Of a stretch of 64,000 nucleotides of DNA, positions 35,956 to 48,915 are shown piece after piece (position 1 is the stretch's first letter; each line of letters opens with the position of its first letter). Below the pieces are notes generated by a model, which saw only the letters and a program-made list of their open reading frames with translations, was not told where the DNA came from and searched no databases. A program made the position numbers and the translations under genes. Source of the DNA: Pilatotrama ljubarskyi (lineage: Eukaryota; Basidiomycota; Agaricomycetes; Polyporales; Polyporaceae); NCBI GenBank assembly GCA_022385805.1, contig MU277740.1:93995-157994 (forward strand). Direction: 5' to 3'.

Positions 35956-37015
35956 TGATTCTGAAAGGGGAAAGTGGTCAGTGATATTTCGAACGGGGCG
36001 TCCGCGCTCGATGCGCTGGTTTCACTCGTGGCTTAAATACAAACCATAGGGAGCGGGAGCCCGATGCATGTCCGCCTGTGGCTCCGTCCATACAAGGGTG
36101 ATTGAAGGACACAGTTGGACGTCTCATAAGGTTGAGTGCGTTCTCATCCTCGGCTTCTACGTGCGTCAGCGCCCTGACGCGTGCGAGGGAGTGGTTCGTG
36201 TGCGAGTGCATGGAGCAAGGTTCGCTCATGGTACCTCTCAGTGCATATCTGGGCAAAATGATGGCGGAAGGGCACCTAAAAATGACTCATATGAACACAG
36301 CGCATTTTGACGTAGGCGCTGCACTGTTGCAAGGCAAAGTGAGCTCAGAATGAATAGAAATCGGTACGCATACCTTAGACAGCGTGCAGAACTTACTGCC
36401 TGACCAGCCTACGCAAGAAGAGCAAGCGTGAGTCACATCTTATCATGGCTAAACTTGCTATCCAGCAGTAGGGTGCAGTCTGGTTTATAACAGAAGGCCC
36501 TGTCGTCATCCCGTGCGAAGACGACGTTGAGCAGCACGCCGTTGACTTAAGTAACAATAAGGCGGACACGCTGGCGCCGGTAAGGATACCGCGCTCCTCG
36601 AAGTTCACTGGGTTGAGACCGAGTAGGGGACGCGGCAATAGTGGTGCCTTTCGAAGATATAAAGCATAACGTTGTACGCTGAAAAGATATGGATGGAAGT
36701 CAGGACGATGTCTCTCAGACAGAACGATCAGAAGTTAAAACCGTACATAGTGCAGGCCACGCGAGTTCCCGGGACATGCCGTTACTGCCGAAGGAGCGTC
36801 CATGAGACGTCACGCGTCCCGTAAAATGTGACAAGGAAGTCACCTTCACGTGATCGTGACCACTGTGGCTGCACACGCGCGGGGTCGCGCATCAAGCCTG
36901 TCTCTTGCCGCCATCTTCCACCTCTCCGACCCGTGGGCGATGGCAGAACAGCGGTCTCTTCGAATAGCCTGCAGAATGGGTAGGCACTTATGCTTTGTGT
37001 GAGAGAAACTTGAGA
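35956..37015. other. Divergent promoter region, MFS 3 / PH-like gene
   Basis: About 1.06 kb between two divergent genes. A TATTTAAG-like element on the minus strand lies about 75-85 bp upstream of the transporter 3 start. No coding sequence recognised. Confidence 0.5.
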
Positions 37016-40000
37016 ATGACACGCCAGCTCGCAGTCTGCACGGACCAGTGGCTGGTCACGCATGCTGATCCCTCGTGGCCTGTCTCACAGCTCAAGCATC
37101 TTCTCCTCCAGAAGTTTTCAAGAGAAGAACTCGAGAGCGAGACAAACCGACGGTGCATTCCTGTGTCTCCGCGCAAGGCTCGCCGTCGCTCGCTGTCTCC
37201 TATAACATTCGCTGCACCTCTACGGAAGACGCGGCTAGCGGTCGTAGATCGGTCCGCCTCAACGTCCAGTAACGAGGAGGAAGAGCCACTAGCCCAAGAG
37301 GACGAAGACAGAGAGGACGAAGAGGACGATGGCGACCTCGATGTCAACAAATCCTTCACTGACGCTCACCGATACAAGTACAATACACGCCCCTCCACCT
37401 CGACGGCATCAGACCCTCTCGACCGGCTTCTTGACGCCGACAGCTCCGGCACGTCCCAGGAAGCAGCCGCATGGGTGCTCATAACCTTCTCCACCACGCA
37501 GATACTGGAGGACCGCTTCTCGCTAGAGTGGTACGGTATACACCCCGGCGAACTGCTCGAAATACACCCGCTCTCGCACTCGTTCGTCTCGCTTCCTCGT
37601 TTTTCACTCGACGCGTACATTGCTCCCTACTTCGCGGCAAAGGTGTGGGCGCTTCGCGTGATCGGCGACACGGTCGAGGCCACTCTGAGGGATTTCGGAG
37701 TCCCACGCGACCATCAGTCAGAGGACGACATCCAGGACGCCAGCCCGAGATCACCATTACTGCGCGAGAAAGGCAAGAAGAAGAAAACGCTCGAATGGAA
37801 AGAACGGTGGGCGATTATTCATCAAGGTGTCTTTTCCCTGTGCAAGGAACGCCATGTGAGTGCCTTCGTTGCATGAAACAGTACTCCGTTGTCACCATGA
37901 CCTCGAGTGTACAATACCGAGGTACGGCAGACATCTCACTGCGCCACTAACGCGGTTGGTGCCTGCGTAAGTCTCGAGGTGATTGTATGCGGCCCAGTTC
38001 TCCTGTAGTCACCTGCACTCTCTCATGTCAGGTCGACAGGTGACGGCATGCACTGGCAATGACTGGGTCCAGGATCCTTCTGAGCCCTGATTGTCACGCG
38101 TGTCCTGCCTACGATCATTTCTCATCTCTTCGTACTATCTGACATTGCCAATTCGCTCAATATGCTTCACAGGACACCCATGCGGCGTTTTCAGCGCCGT
38201 TGTCGTCAATGCTCTGCATACAGGATGGTGATAATTTCGACTTGCCCTCTCGATCGTCCCGTCGCACACGTTCCTTGCCAACCCACCAACCGCCCGCATC
38301 ATCAGCATCCGACCTAGTATGCATCAAATTCTTGCTCGATCTTCCGCGACGACGCACTATGAGCAACGACTCCCTATCGCCGCCGTATGAACGCTATTCC
38401 TCGGACGCCTGGTCTCCTTCGGCGCAGGGGCCGTGGTGGCGGCGCGGATCGCGTGATGCTACTGCAACGATGAGCAGTAGTCTTGCTTCGAGTGCGAGTG
38501 CACTCATGGGTAGCCCGAGTGGTTCAGGTCTCGCAGAGATGTGGGACGCGTTCGCAAGGCGAGGTAGTCGTTCTGGACTAGACGACATGGAGGACGAGGG
38601 CGAGGATGCAGTATGGATCGTGCTTGATATGCTGAGCAGTGCAGGTTAGTGCACAGCTTCTTTGCATATGTATTTGGCTGACTATATGCGCGCGCCCACA
38701 AGCCTCCTCGCATTTACTCCGCGTTTTGCACAGATCTGCCCCTCCGAAGTGCGACTCGTCTTTCCTTCCGTCGCGTCCTCCCTCAGTATCGCTGCCGTCG
38801 CCCATTGTCTTCAGTACGCGAACATCATCCCCGATGTCCGCTTCCGACCTCCCTACCCCAGGACCATCTTCCTCTTACACGTTTCCTCCCGCACCCTCCC
38901 CAAGCTCCTCATCTCCTGCCGCGTCTCCCTTCCCTCCGTCCACGCCCTCGCATCTCTCGCATAGCGCATACCCATTTCCGACCTCTCGCCTAGCATCCGC
39001 GCCGCCCACAAGGCCAATGACTCCCGCGCGACCTCCGCGACTTCGCATTGATACACACGCGCTCGAGCGCGGCGTGCCGTATCCGGAATGGCGGCTCGCG
39101 CTTGTGCGTAAGGCGAGACGCGCGGGACTAGGCGCAGTCGGACGCGCGATGGAACTCGTCATGTTCGGCGACGAGGAGGATGAAGATGACGATGAAGAGG
39201 ACGACCTCGCCATACAGTGGGCGCGTCGCCTGAGCGCTATGGAAGCTTCACCTCTTGAGCCTCCTCCACGAGCGCGAGCGCGATCGCAGCCGCGGCATGT
39301 CAACGACTCCGCGCTCGTAGTGGAATCACCTATCGGTGAGTTCGATGCGCCGGAACCGAGCCATCCTACAACGGAGGACTCCGAAGAGAGCGAGGCGGAA
39401 TGGGAAGGCTGGCTGGACGTCGCGATCGCCCAGCGCCGTCGTGAACAGCAAGCAGTGCGCGCCATCCAGCGCACAGAAACGCTCGAGACCGCCGTGCCAG
39501 GTGATCTGTACTGGGGCACCGGGTGGAACGCCCACTACGGCGACCCGGGAACACCTTCACCCGCCTTCAGTACGCCCGAGAACGAGCGCGCGGATCCCTG
39601 GCCCACTGCTCATTCACGCGAACAGAGCGGGAGCGAGCCTGAGCTCGACGCTGAGGGCGATGCCTCATCGGGGCATAGCAACGAAGCCTTGTCCGGCCCG
39701 CGCCCGACCTCTTATTACGGCTATCCTCAGGCCACGGTTTCGGGCTCGCGCGGACGGCGCCCAAAGCGCGGAGCGGTGGCAGAAGGGGGTGGTCGAACAC
39801 TCTCGAGCTACTCTTCTGCCGACTCACTGCTGAAGCGCACGATGCGCTCCGCCATGGGAAGCTCAGTGAAGGCGAAGCGGTCCTCCGCCTCATACTCCGA
39901 AGCAAGCCTCAACATCATAGCCGACGCGCCGCTTCCGCGCTCAGCGTCAGCTTCTCCACCGCTCTCACGTCCGTCGCTGACGAGCCTGCGGAGCACCGGC

Positions 40001-40351
40001 AGCGAGCGTTCACGTCCGCAATCACCGCTCTGCGCTCAAGTACACGGCGACAACGGGGGCCATGGTCAAGCGTCTCCGCAGGATGCGCGTCACCCAATCC
40101 CGTTGCCAGGCATGCCCATGGTCCCCAGCGGGTACACGACCTTCCGACATTCCGCGCTATACGCGCGCAGCTCGCGGAACGCGGGGTCGCGAGGGTCGGT
40201 GGGGCCAGCAGAGCGAGAGGAGAGAGCGCACGCGGGGCTAGAGCACGGCCAATCGATGCAGCGGCTGCCAGTCCCGATGTCCATGATGATGACCACTGTC
40301 AGCAGCACTGTGAGCGTGGGCACGGGGAAGGCGGGGGCGGCTTCGCGGTAG
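37016..40351 (+). CDS. Large PH-domain-like protein of unknown function
   Basis: Proposed exons 37016-37855, 38173-38644 and 38787-40351, 958 aa. Residues 1-35 (TRQLAVCTDQWLVTHADPSW onward) resemble the start of a ubiquitin-like or Ras-association fold, which is inference. An acidic stretch (EEEEPLAQEDEDREDEEDD) follows, then a conserved-looking domain with WVLITFSTTQILEDRFSLEW and LEIHPLSHSFVSLPRFSLDA. A PH-like domain begins at WKERWAIIHQGVFSLCKERH and, after the first intron, continues through SSMLCIQDGDNF to a C-terminal helix ending AVWIVLDMLSSA. The last third is Ser/Pro-rich and disordered, with an acidic run (DEEDEDDDEEDD). Intron 1 is 317 nt, far longer than any other here. The gene splits the transporter array into a minus-strand and a plus-strand half. 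Probably a membrane-associated adaptor. Confidence 0.72.
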
Positions 40352-41400
40352 GGACACCAGTCGGTGGCGGGGATGGGGAAGCGAGGAGAAGAAGCATCAA
40401 GGTTTGAGAACCAGTGTACCAGTAAGTTACGCTACTGTTCCTCCGTAACCTAATGTCGGGATGCAGGGCATCCTGTGTAATCCTATGTGTCTCTCGGATG
40501 GGCAGCGCCCGCTTTTGCTTCAGTGCAGTTTCTTGCCTATGCGGTAACGAACATCTCGTATACGCGGCGCATCCTCATGAACGCTTACCTCTATCGGTCA
40601 CTCTCGACCGGGACGGTCGCCGCTACGGGAGATGATGCCTTGCACTACCCAAGCAGCTCGGATCCGAAAGCGCCGGGAATGTGTCTTCGTAGGTACGTAC
40701 AAGCGGTCCGTGTAATGGTCAGCTCTTGACACTTTCTCCTGTATAGGCACGCTCCACGGCGTCACACAACTCACAAAGCGGAGTATGGACGCTTGAAGTA
40801 GAGACGTGCTGCCAGGCTCCTCCACCGTGAGTGATTGAACTATCGACGCACGTTCGTTGGCTTACCCGGCACTTGCCCGAGGATTCTCAGGTCTGCCATC
40901 CTATGTATACGCCGCGCTCTCGGAAGAGCCTGGTACAGCTCTACGAGGCCTTGAACCGAATCCATGTTTCGTGCAGCCTCTGCAAGGTTCAAGGGCCGGG
41001 ATGTGCGATACACCTGATGCTCTGGGACGCACGACTTCCGATCCGGAGTCACCGCCATAAATATCGCAGGCTATCAGACTCCACCTGCAGAAGGCGAAGT
41101 ATATGAGAGGAATCTTGGGCGATGTCCCCTGAGGTACATCCCTGGACCCTTGTCTCGAGAGAGTTCCTACGGCGCTCCTGCGGGCGCCGCGAGAAGGATG
41201 TCAAGGACAGCCTTCGAGGACACTTCGTGTGGGACGGCCGTGAACTCAACGTCTATGGGGAAAAGTGCTCGTCAGCTGCACGCTGCATAAGCTACTCATC
41301 GAGTTCGGTGTCAGCGGTATATAGTCTCTCCGTTTCTTCTCGCTGTTTCCAGTGATCTCACCTCCAACGGCAGGTCCTCATCCATAAGCCCAGCTTCACG
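40352..41400. other. Spacer before MFS transporter 4
   Basis: About 1.05 kb. Short overlapping frames with no recognised similarity. A TATA-like element for transporter 4 lies at 41318-41324. Confidence 0.5.
41318..41324 (+). promoter_or_regulatory. TATA box of MFS transporter 4
   Basis: TATATAG, 77-83 bp upstream of the start codon at 41401. Confidence 0.5.
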
Positions 41401-43972
41401 ATGTCAGAGACAACGGCCGTACCCTCAAGCCCGACGGAGGAGAAGGTGGATAAAGCCGAGACCGTGCTCACCGTAAGGTCTCTCTCCGTCGACGGTCATG
41501 ACGGTCTTCCTCCGCCGCCCATCCTGACCCCCGAGGAAGAGAAGAAACTATGGCGTAAAATAGACATGCGACTCATTCCTATCATGACACTGCTCTATCT
41601 CGTCTCGTACATTGACAGAGGCAACATCGGTCAGTCAAAGCACCCTGTGCAAGCCTTTTCCATGCTGAAGCTGTGTGCACATCGTAGGGAATGCGAGGCT
41701 GCAGGGTTTGCTCACGCAGCTGGACTTGGATGGTCAAAGGTACAACATCGCTCTGGTAAGTGAGCAAATGTTATCGAGCGCCAGTCTACGTAACCTCCCA
41801 CGCAGACTATGTTCTATTTGGTACGTGCATACCGCTGCGACAGGCGGAGCGTACTGTAGTATTTCTGGGCTCATGCGCGTAACCGAAGTTCTATTGCATC
41901 TTCAACATCCCAGCAAAGTAAGTACTCGCGCTATTATATAAATAAAACGCTCGTAATTGAATACTATTACTCAGTATGGTGCTCAAGAAGTTTCGACCTT
42001 CGAGATGGATACCTGGCATGGCGGTAAGTCTCGCCTTACTATGGCATGGGCTAAGGAGTCTGACGGTGCTGCAGCTGGCTTGGGGAATCGCCGCGTGAGT
42101 CATGACAAATCTTTACCGTCTCTGAGTGCCTTCCGCAGTGCTCATGTTCTCTTGATCGCCCTAGGACACTTACCGGCCTGGTCAAGAAGTAGGCCGAATA
42201 GTATAGCAACCTCAAGTCGCGCTGACGTGATATATATGATTCCGCGACAGCTATCATCAACTCGTCGGCGTCCGCATCTTGCTTGGCAGTGCTGAATCTG
42301 GGTTATCTCCAGGAATATACTACAGGTGGGCTTCGCCTACTGGTCACTCTGCTCCCAGCTTTCTGACCGCGCCGCCGTTCCCCAGGCTTTCGATGTGGTA
42401 CCCGCGACACATGCTGCAATGGCGATTCGGACTGTTTTGGGGCGGGGCGACTTTCTCGGGAGCGTTCTCCGGGCTCCTGTCCTACGGGATTTCTTTCATG
42501 TCCGGAACAGCCGGCCTGCTTGGATGGTCATGGATCTTCGTACGTCCGACGCCGTATCGGCAAACATAGAGCTAGTAGCCGATAATGCGATTGCAGATTA
42601 TCGAAGGACTGGTCACAGTCGCTGCGGCTCTTCTTGCGTTCGCAGGTGCGTCGTTTACGCAAGTGTGTGCCCTGCATGATCTCACACAGTGAGGGCTTCT
42701 GCTCCGCTTGTCTCATCTAGTCTTCGTCGACTTGCCAGATACTGCGAATTTCCTGACGCCGGAGGAACGCTCGTTCGTGATCAATCGTCTGAGTAAGGGG
42801 CCGTCGTCAAAATGAACTGTTGTGGCCTCGTGGAACTCACCAACTACGTAGATGAGGACAATTCATCTGTCGGCGAAGAGGAGCGCTTTGAGTTCCGCCA
42901 CCTCACCGATGCCATCCTGGATTGGAAGATCATCGTCGGCAGCATTACGAACATATCCATCGTCTCCCCGAGTGCGTCTTGTCATGCAGTCTCAAAGCAC
43001 GTCCTCCAGTACTGATGCACGCCTGCAGTATATGCCGCAGCACTCTTCCTTCCGTGAGTCCCGCACAAGCTGCATCCCGGCTGTCAAGCTAAGTTCAGGG
43101 CGCTTCCAGGTCCATCATTAATGGGTCAGAGTCCAGCGTATGGCTCGAATCTTGGTCATTCCTAATGAACAGATCTGCTTTGCAGCTTTGGTTTCGACCC
43201 TGCTCTCTCACAGCTGCTCACCGTCCCGCCTTACGTCGTAGCCAGTAGGAATATTCAGTTCTCCGTATCAGTCGCACTGTTCTCTAAACGTATATGCTCT
43301 CTGACAAGCCGTCAACGTCGTGCTATGCTCAATGTACTCCGACCGCATCAAGATGCGCTCCCCCTTTGTCTTGGCCGGGCTTGTCCTTACGTTCATCGGC
43401 TTCGCGATCAATGTATCCAATGCGAGCATCGGCGCGAAGTACTTCGGTGTACACTTGGTCGTAATCGGAGCCTATTTGAGTGCGCCCATAGTCATCAGCT
43501 GGTACGTTCTCCGCTTCCTGTGTAGCCTCCGCTCGACAGCAACGCAGGACGTTTGCTTACCCTTCCCTTGATCAATAGGCTAGGCAACAATACCGTCGGT
43601 CACTACAAACGCGGGATCGGCATCGGCATGCAGGTCATGGTCGGAAACTTTGGTGGGCTCATCGCCAGCAATGTTTACCATGTGCAAGATGCTCCGCGGT
43701 ATATACCTGGACGTGAGTTGGAGGCGACAAAGACCCCCAAACGACTGAGTATCGATGCTGATGCACGTTACATCGTAGACATCGCGGAGATGGTCCTTGT
43801 TGGTACAGGGCTCGTATTGGTGCCGCTTACCGCGTTCGCATATTCGCACGGCAATAAGAGACGCGACGCAACGCAGCGTGATTTGCAGATGCGGGGGATG
43901 CGAGTAGAGTATACGGAGGAGGATTTGAAGAGGATGGGAGACCGAGCCCCCGAATTCAGGTACACTCTTTAG
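41401..43972 (+). CDS. MFS transporter 4, anion:cation symporter family
   Basis: The start codon is followed by an acidic N-terminal tail with LPPPPILTPEEEKKLWRKID, then the TM1 motif YIDRGNIG. The next exons give NARLQGLLTQLDLDGQRYN, TMFYLFYCIFNIPAN, LKKFRPSRWIPGMA, MWYPRHMLQWRFGLFWGG, SGAFSGLLSYGISFMSG, DNSSVGEEERFEFRHL, SDRIKMRSPFVLAG, KYFGVHLVVIGAYLSAP, LGNNTVGHYKRGIGIGMQ and the ending MGDRAPEFRYTL. Intron 1 has a normal GT donor after the GNI codons, at the position where transporter 5 has GC. It is closest to transporter 5 by shared substitutions (MLQWR, SAP instead of GFP, PEFRYTL). Intact as read. Substrate unknown. Confidence 0.87.
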
Positions 43973-45481
43973 CTTATCCTCTCAGGAGGCGGGCAAATCG
44001 GAGACGCCGCCGTGGCCCAAATGGTTTTGATGCACCTAGGAGGTTTCTGGCCTTTGCAAGCGTGAAGGGGCTTCGCTTGGGCCGCCTTCAACATCATGAG
44101 TCTGAGCAAAGTCTGAGTGTACTTAGGGGAGTTGTACCGGTGTGGCTAAGCCGGAGAGGCCGGCACCCAGCGTCTGGCAGCCGAGCGCCGACTCGCGAGT
44201 CTCGCTGGCTCCCGCAGATTTCTTCCTCCACAGTCACCATCTCCCACTCGTGCTGGGCCTGTCGACTCGTCTGCGTACCCGATTTTGAGTGGTAGATTCT
44301 CAGTAATCAGGCTTGACCGGGGGTGGTCAACCAGTACTGTATCTCAATAGGCGCTTACGATGCTGAGCCGTCCGAGTCGGGCAACGATAAGCGCTCATGC
44401 CGATTTGTTTCCAGGTTTCGCCAAATGTCCCTCTCTGCACTAGCATATGGCAAAAGGGCATATGTAGGCAGCTGCCGGTCGTGATCTCGATACACATGAC
44501 CACAGCTGTCAAAGACGATGTCGTGAGCGCTGCCAGTGAGAAGGGCCATCGCCGAGTCGAGGCACGTCGCGAACCTGCAGCTGGCAGTCCTGTGCCTGCG
44601 GATGGTAGTGCCCATGCCAGGCCGACCATGCTGATTAAATAACCACAGAAATGAGCTATGCCGCTGCCAAAATTGCGGTGAACTTGCTCGATGTCAGTCC
44701 TCGCGGCCTCAAGCCGTACCGCACGTCACTCGAGCCGCTCCTGCAGCGCCTACTCGTGAGTCCCACTGGAGTCTTCGCATATCTTTTATTGACTCATTCT
44801 GGCAGGCTCTTCGTCGGTCGTTTGATCCCCATGTTAGAGGCGCAACCTGTGTCTCTGTGTGTGGCATGTCACTGACACCAAGTAAGGAGGACCACCGATT
44901 TGTTGCAGTGGGTGTGATGATGTCCCATCGCTGTATACTAGTGATCTTGACGGTAGCCCAGGACAAATACGCCTCAGAATAGCACCACCGCGACCCCTTC
45001 GAGCTCCTTCAGCAGTCTTCGCTCGAGAACCCTGACTGAAGGCCTAGCATTTGAAGGACCCCAAAAGTCAGAAGAGCATCTCCGAGCTATTCTCTGTGCA
45101 CCGGTCGTAAGCTTCGCCGTCCCTCGCCCCCAAACCTTCGAAATGCTGAAGTTGGCTGGAGATTATATTTCCAACATTCGTCGCCTCCGCAGCTGCTCTA
45201 TCTTCGCTGCAAGGCCCAGCCCAGGGAGCAGGGCCACTCACCACCGCTCTGTTGAGCATGCTTGAGTGCAGCCGCTTGCGATTAGGATATCCTTGTGCTC
45301 GTGGCCGCGGCATCCCTGTGCGTGTCCTCAGCTGGCAGATTGAACTCACGGCTAATCTGACGGGCACCTGATTAGAGGCAAACACGAGCCAGGGAAGGTA
45401 TATATACACAGTTCCTGTCCCGTCCTTGACCTCATTCCCTCCCCTCGACTGTAGGCCCCTGCTCTCCGAGCTCACTCCAGG
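43973..45481. other. Spacer between MFS transporters 4 and 5
   Basis: About 1.5 kb, the largest gap in the plus-strand half of the array. Minus-strand frames near 44327-44629 contain a hydrophobic stretch but no family could be recognised, and no start or splice structure was convincing. It ends with the TATA box of transporter 5. Confidence 0.45.
45399..45406 (+). promoter_or_regulatory. TATA box of MFS transporter 5
   Basis: TATATATA 76-83 bp upstream of the start codon at 45482, the same spacing as in transporter 4. Confidence 0.55.
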
Positions 45482-48026
45482 ATGTCGGAGGCCGAGTCCG
45501 TGTCGCTTCCCCCCACCAATGAGAAGCACGCTGAGGGCGATTCAGTCCATCTGTCTCATGCCGGTCCGGCCGAACTCGGCACCCTTCCTCGACCGCCGCT
45601 TCTTACCGCTGAGCAAGAGAAACATCTGTGGAGGAAAGTCGACACACGACTCATCCCGACAATGACTATTCTGTACCTTGTCTCTTTTCTTGACCGAGGC
45701 AACATAGGCGAGTGCATCCACTCATATATCTTCGACGCTGGTCTTACGGACTGTCGAAGGCAATGCCAAGCTACAGGGTTTGTTTGTACAGTTGCAACTT
45801 ACCGGCGAGAAGTATACTATCGCTCTGGTGAGGAGGCCTTGTATCTATTCCCCGGCTGCAGCTCTCACTCTACTTCCTTTTCGCAGACCATGTACTACTT
45901 GGTAGGTTACTAGTAGGCCCCTAGCCATGTCGAGGGGGTACTGACGCGCATCTATGATCCAATACAGTTCTATTGCATATTCAACGTCCCTGCGAAGTAC
46001 GTGCCCTCACATAGACTCCTCCAGTTTAGCCTAACCGTTCCACCCGACAGCTTAGTCCTCAAGAAATTTCGTCCATCGAGGTGGCTCCCCGGACTGACGG
46101 CAAGTCTCGTCCTTCTTCCCCCCCAAATTATTGCCTGACACCGTGTAGCTGGCTTGGGGAATTATAGCGTAGGCTATCCATTCCTTCCTCAAGGAATCCT
46201 CTACTCATTCGTCGGCACCATTACAACCCGTAGGACTCTCATGGGTTTGGTCAAGAGGTACGGCAGGCGATGCAGCTGCTGCCACCTCGCTCTCACGAGT
46301 TGCAAACCAGTTATCCTCAGCTTGTCGGTCTACGCATCTGCCTTGGCATAGCGGAATCAGGTCTTTCTCCGGGTGTATTCTACCTGTGAGTATCTGGGTC
46401 TCGCATTGGGATGCTGCGATCGTTCTCTGACGCTACTTCTGATGGACGTTTCGCTGCAGCTTGACGCTATGGTACCCGCGGCACATGCTGCAGTGGCGTT
46501 TAGGTCTCTTCTGGGGAGGTGCGACGATCTCTGGGGCATTCTCTGGTCTGCTCGCGTACGGTATATCGTTCATATCTGGAGCTGGAGGGTTGCTTGGTTG
46601 GTCTTGGATATTTGTACGTGCTTCACGTGGTTCCGTCAGACGTTAGTTCACCGTTTGTGTTCGTCGCAGATCATCGAAGGGCTGCTCACCATATTCACAG
46701 CTCTGGTTGCGTTCTTCGGTGAGTGTCCAGCCCAATGTCGGTGTATACAACGGGACGAACGGTAGCTGACGATCATTCGCTATCATGAGTATTCGTTGAC
46801 CTCCCGGAGACGGCGTACTTCCTCACTCCGGAGGAACGCTCCTTCCTGATCCACCGGCTCAGTACGTTGTGCCTCACTCGCTATCGCTCCTGCCTCCGAA
46901 GTATGTTTACATTGCATAGAGATGGACAACTCCTCTGTGGGTGAAGAGGAGCACTTCGAGCTCCGGCAACTCACTGCTGCGCTGTGTGACTGGAAGATCA
47001 TCGTGGGCGGTATACTAGACTGTACCAACACCACCACCAGTGCGTCCGCACCGTGAAAGAGCTGGAAATGCTCGAACTGATCATCTATTGTCCGTCGGGT
47101 AGTATACAGCACCTCTCTTTTCCTGCCGTAAGGTGTTCAACTGCGTTTCATCGTGCTACTCCAATGCTGACCGAACCATGCCGCGGGGTAGATCCATCAT
47201 CAATGGGTGAGTGCGTAAGTTTGCTTGGCTCGTACTGAAGACGCTGACCAATGTCGGCTTGGCAGCTTTGGATACGGCCCTGCGATTTCTCAACTACTCA
47301 CAGTGCCGCCCTATGTTCTAGCCAGTACTGCGTTTTCTGCATCTTGACTTTAGTCACTACTCGTTTCGCTGATCTTGCATCTCTTACTAGCCCTCACTGT
47401 TGTCATCTGCTCTTCGTACTCGGACCGTATCAAGATGCGCTCTCCTTTCATTTGCGCAGGCCTCATACTCACTGTTCTCGGCTTTGTGATCAACCTCTCG
47501 GACGTCGGCATTGGAGCCAAGTACTCTGCTCTCTACTTGGTCATCGTGGGCTCCTACCAGAGTGCTCCGATGATAGTAAGCTGGTACGCCCTCTCCTCTT
47601 GTGCCCTCGTTAGGTCGCTAAGGCGCTCGCGTAGGCTGGGTAACAACATTGTCGGGCACTACAAGCGGGGCATCGGCCTCGCGATGCAGGTCACGATGTC
47701 GAACTTCGGAGGCTTTATCGCTAGCAACGTCTATCGTGTCAAAGATGCTCCACGGTATCGCGAAGGACGTATGTCGCCTTCTCCGATCGCTACGTAAGAC
47801 CTGGTCAAAGCTTACATGATCCTGTCTTCTAGACATGGCTGACTTGATTGTCACCGTTGTTGGTCTCGTCCTTGCATCTCTAACGGCTTATGCATACCAG
47901 CGCAGTAACATAAAACGAGACGCCAGGCGGATGGACTTGGAGAGACAGGGGATAAGAGTAGAATATACTGCAGAGGAGCTGAAGAGAATGGGCGATCAAG
48001 CCCCCGAATTTCGGTACACGCTGTAG
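45482..48026 (+). CDS. MFS transporter 5, anion:cation symporter family
   Basis: Paralogue of transporter 4. The N-terminal tail carries LPRPPLLTAEQEKHLWRKVD, then the TM1 motif FLDRGNIG. Exon 1 is 45482-45707, and its donor is GC (G/GCGAGT) instead of GT, because only this join gives the conserved GNAKLQG. A second GC donor follows WLPGLT (ACG/GCAAGT). Later blocks are MLQWRLGLFWGGATISGAFSG, DNSSVGEEEHFELRQL, SDRIKMRSPFICAG, KYSALYLVIVGSYQSAP, LGNNIVGHYKRGIGLAMQ and the ending MGDQAPEFRYTL. No frameshift was found. Predicted plasma-membrane permease; substrate unknown. The dioxygenase gene begins 890 bp downstream on the same strand. Confidence 0.86.
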
Positions 48027-48915
48027 GAAACGAGGCGACCGTTGAAGCACATGTTTTGGCTGTGGATAAACAGTTCTGCTAGAGACCTAAACTGATTACC
48101 TCTTCCCACAGCGTTGGCGGATTGACCTTGGCAATGGCAGCGGCCATCTGCATCCTGGTGTGTACACCGACCGGCGACGCAGTGTTCTCTGAGCGCCCAA
48201 AGAAGCGCCAAGTGCTAAACCAGGTTGCACTCCGATCACCATGATCATCTCAGCATCCGAGTCGACTCCTCGCCATCTCCTTCAGGCTTCCAGAGGTCCA
48301 TCAGTATGGTTCGTCCACGTTGTTCCTACAACGACCATGCCGTGCTTCGCCTCATCCAGTTGGCTCTCAAGCCTGCAGGTCGCCCGACGACGCTCCTTGA
48401 AGAGCGGTAGCAGACAGCCTACAGGATCGCTGTCGATTAGAGCGTGATCTTCCGTCCTTGGATATCTTGCACTACCCAGCGTCCTCCCATCTACGGAGTC
48501 GGAAGCTGATACCGAGGAATATGTGCATCGTGCATGCAGAGAGTAATATAATTACTGTAGCGCTGTTGACGATTTTCTCGCGGCTGTTCCTTCGAATGTC
48601 CCGCCGGCCGTCCGTCTCGCTGCTCAGCTGAACGTAGCTTGCTATCAGAACTACACCTGCTGATTGTCTCTGAGTACTCATACTGCTATCTCGCTGTCTT
48701 CTGCGTGCATATGACGCGGGTCACTGCTCTTCGACTTCGCCGGTAGCGGGAGATAGTGAAGCCTGGCAGCTTCGTTCTGCTTCCGATCTCACGGCCGCTT
48801 CTTCATGGTCGAGCTCCCGCACCGATTCATGGGCCTATATAGGTAGTAGAATATGACCTTTGATTGCTCGTCGCTGGTCTCAACTCCCAGGACCCAGTTA
48901 CCACAGGATTCAACC
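48027..48915. other. Spacer before the dioxygenase gene
   Basis: About 0.9 kb. A short hydrophobic minus-strand frame (48472-48681) is not supported by a recognisable family. The dioxygenase TATA element lies near its right end. Confidence 0.45.
48836..48841 (+). promoter_or_regulatory. TATA box of the dioxygenase gene
   Basis: TATATA 75-80 bp upstream of the start codon at 48916, matching the spacing of the neighbouring transporter genes. Confidence 0.5.

Noticed and set aside
39567..39905. Arg-rich minus-strand frames inside the PH-like gene
   Set aside because: Mirror of the Ser/Pro-rich coding strand; the plus-strand frame is continuous from 38787 to 40351.
44327..44966. Hydrophobic minus-strand frames between MFS copies 4 and 5, possibly a decayed membrane-protein gene
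   Set aside because: No family could be recognised and no consistent exon chain was found. Similarity searches would be needed.
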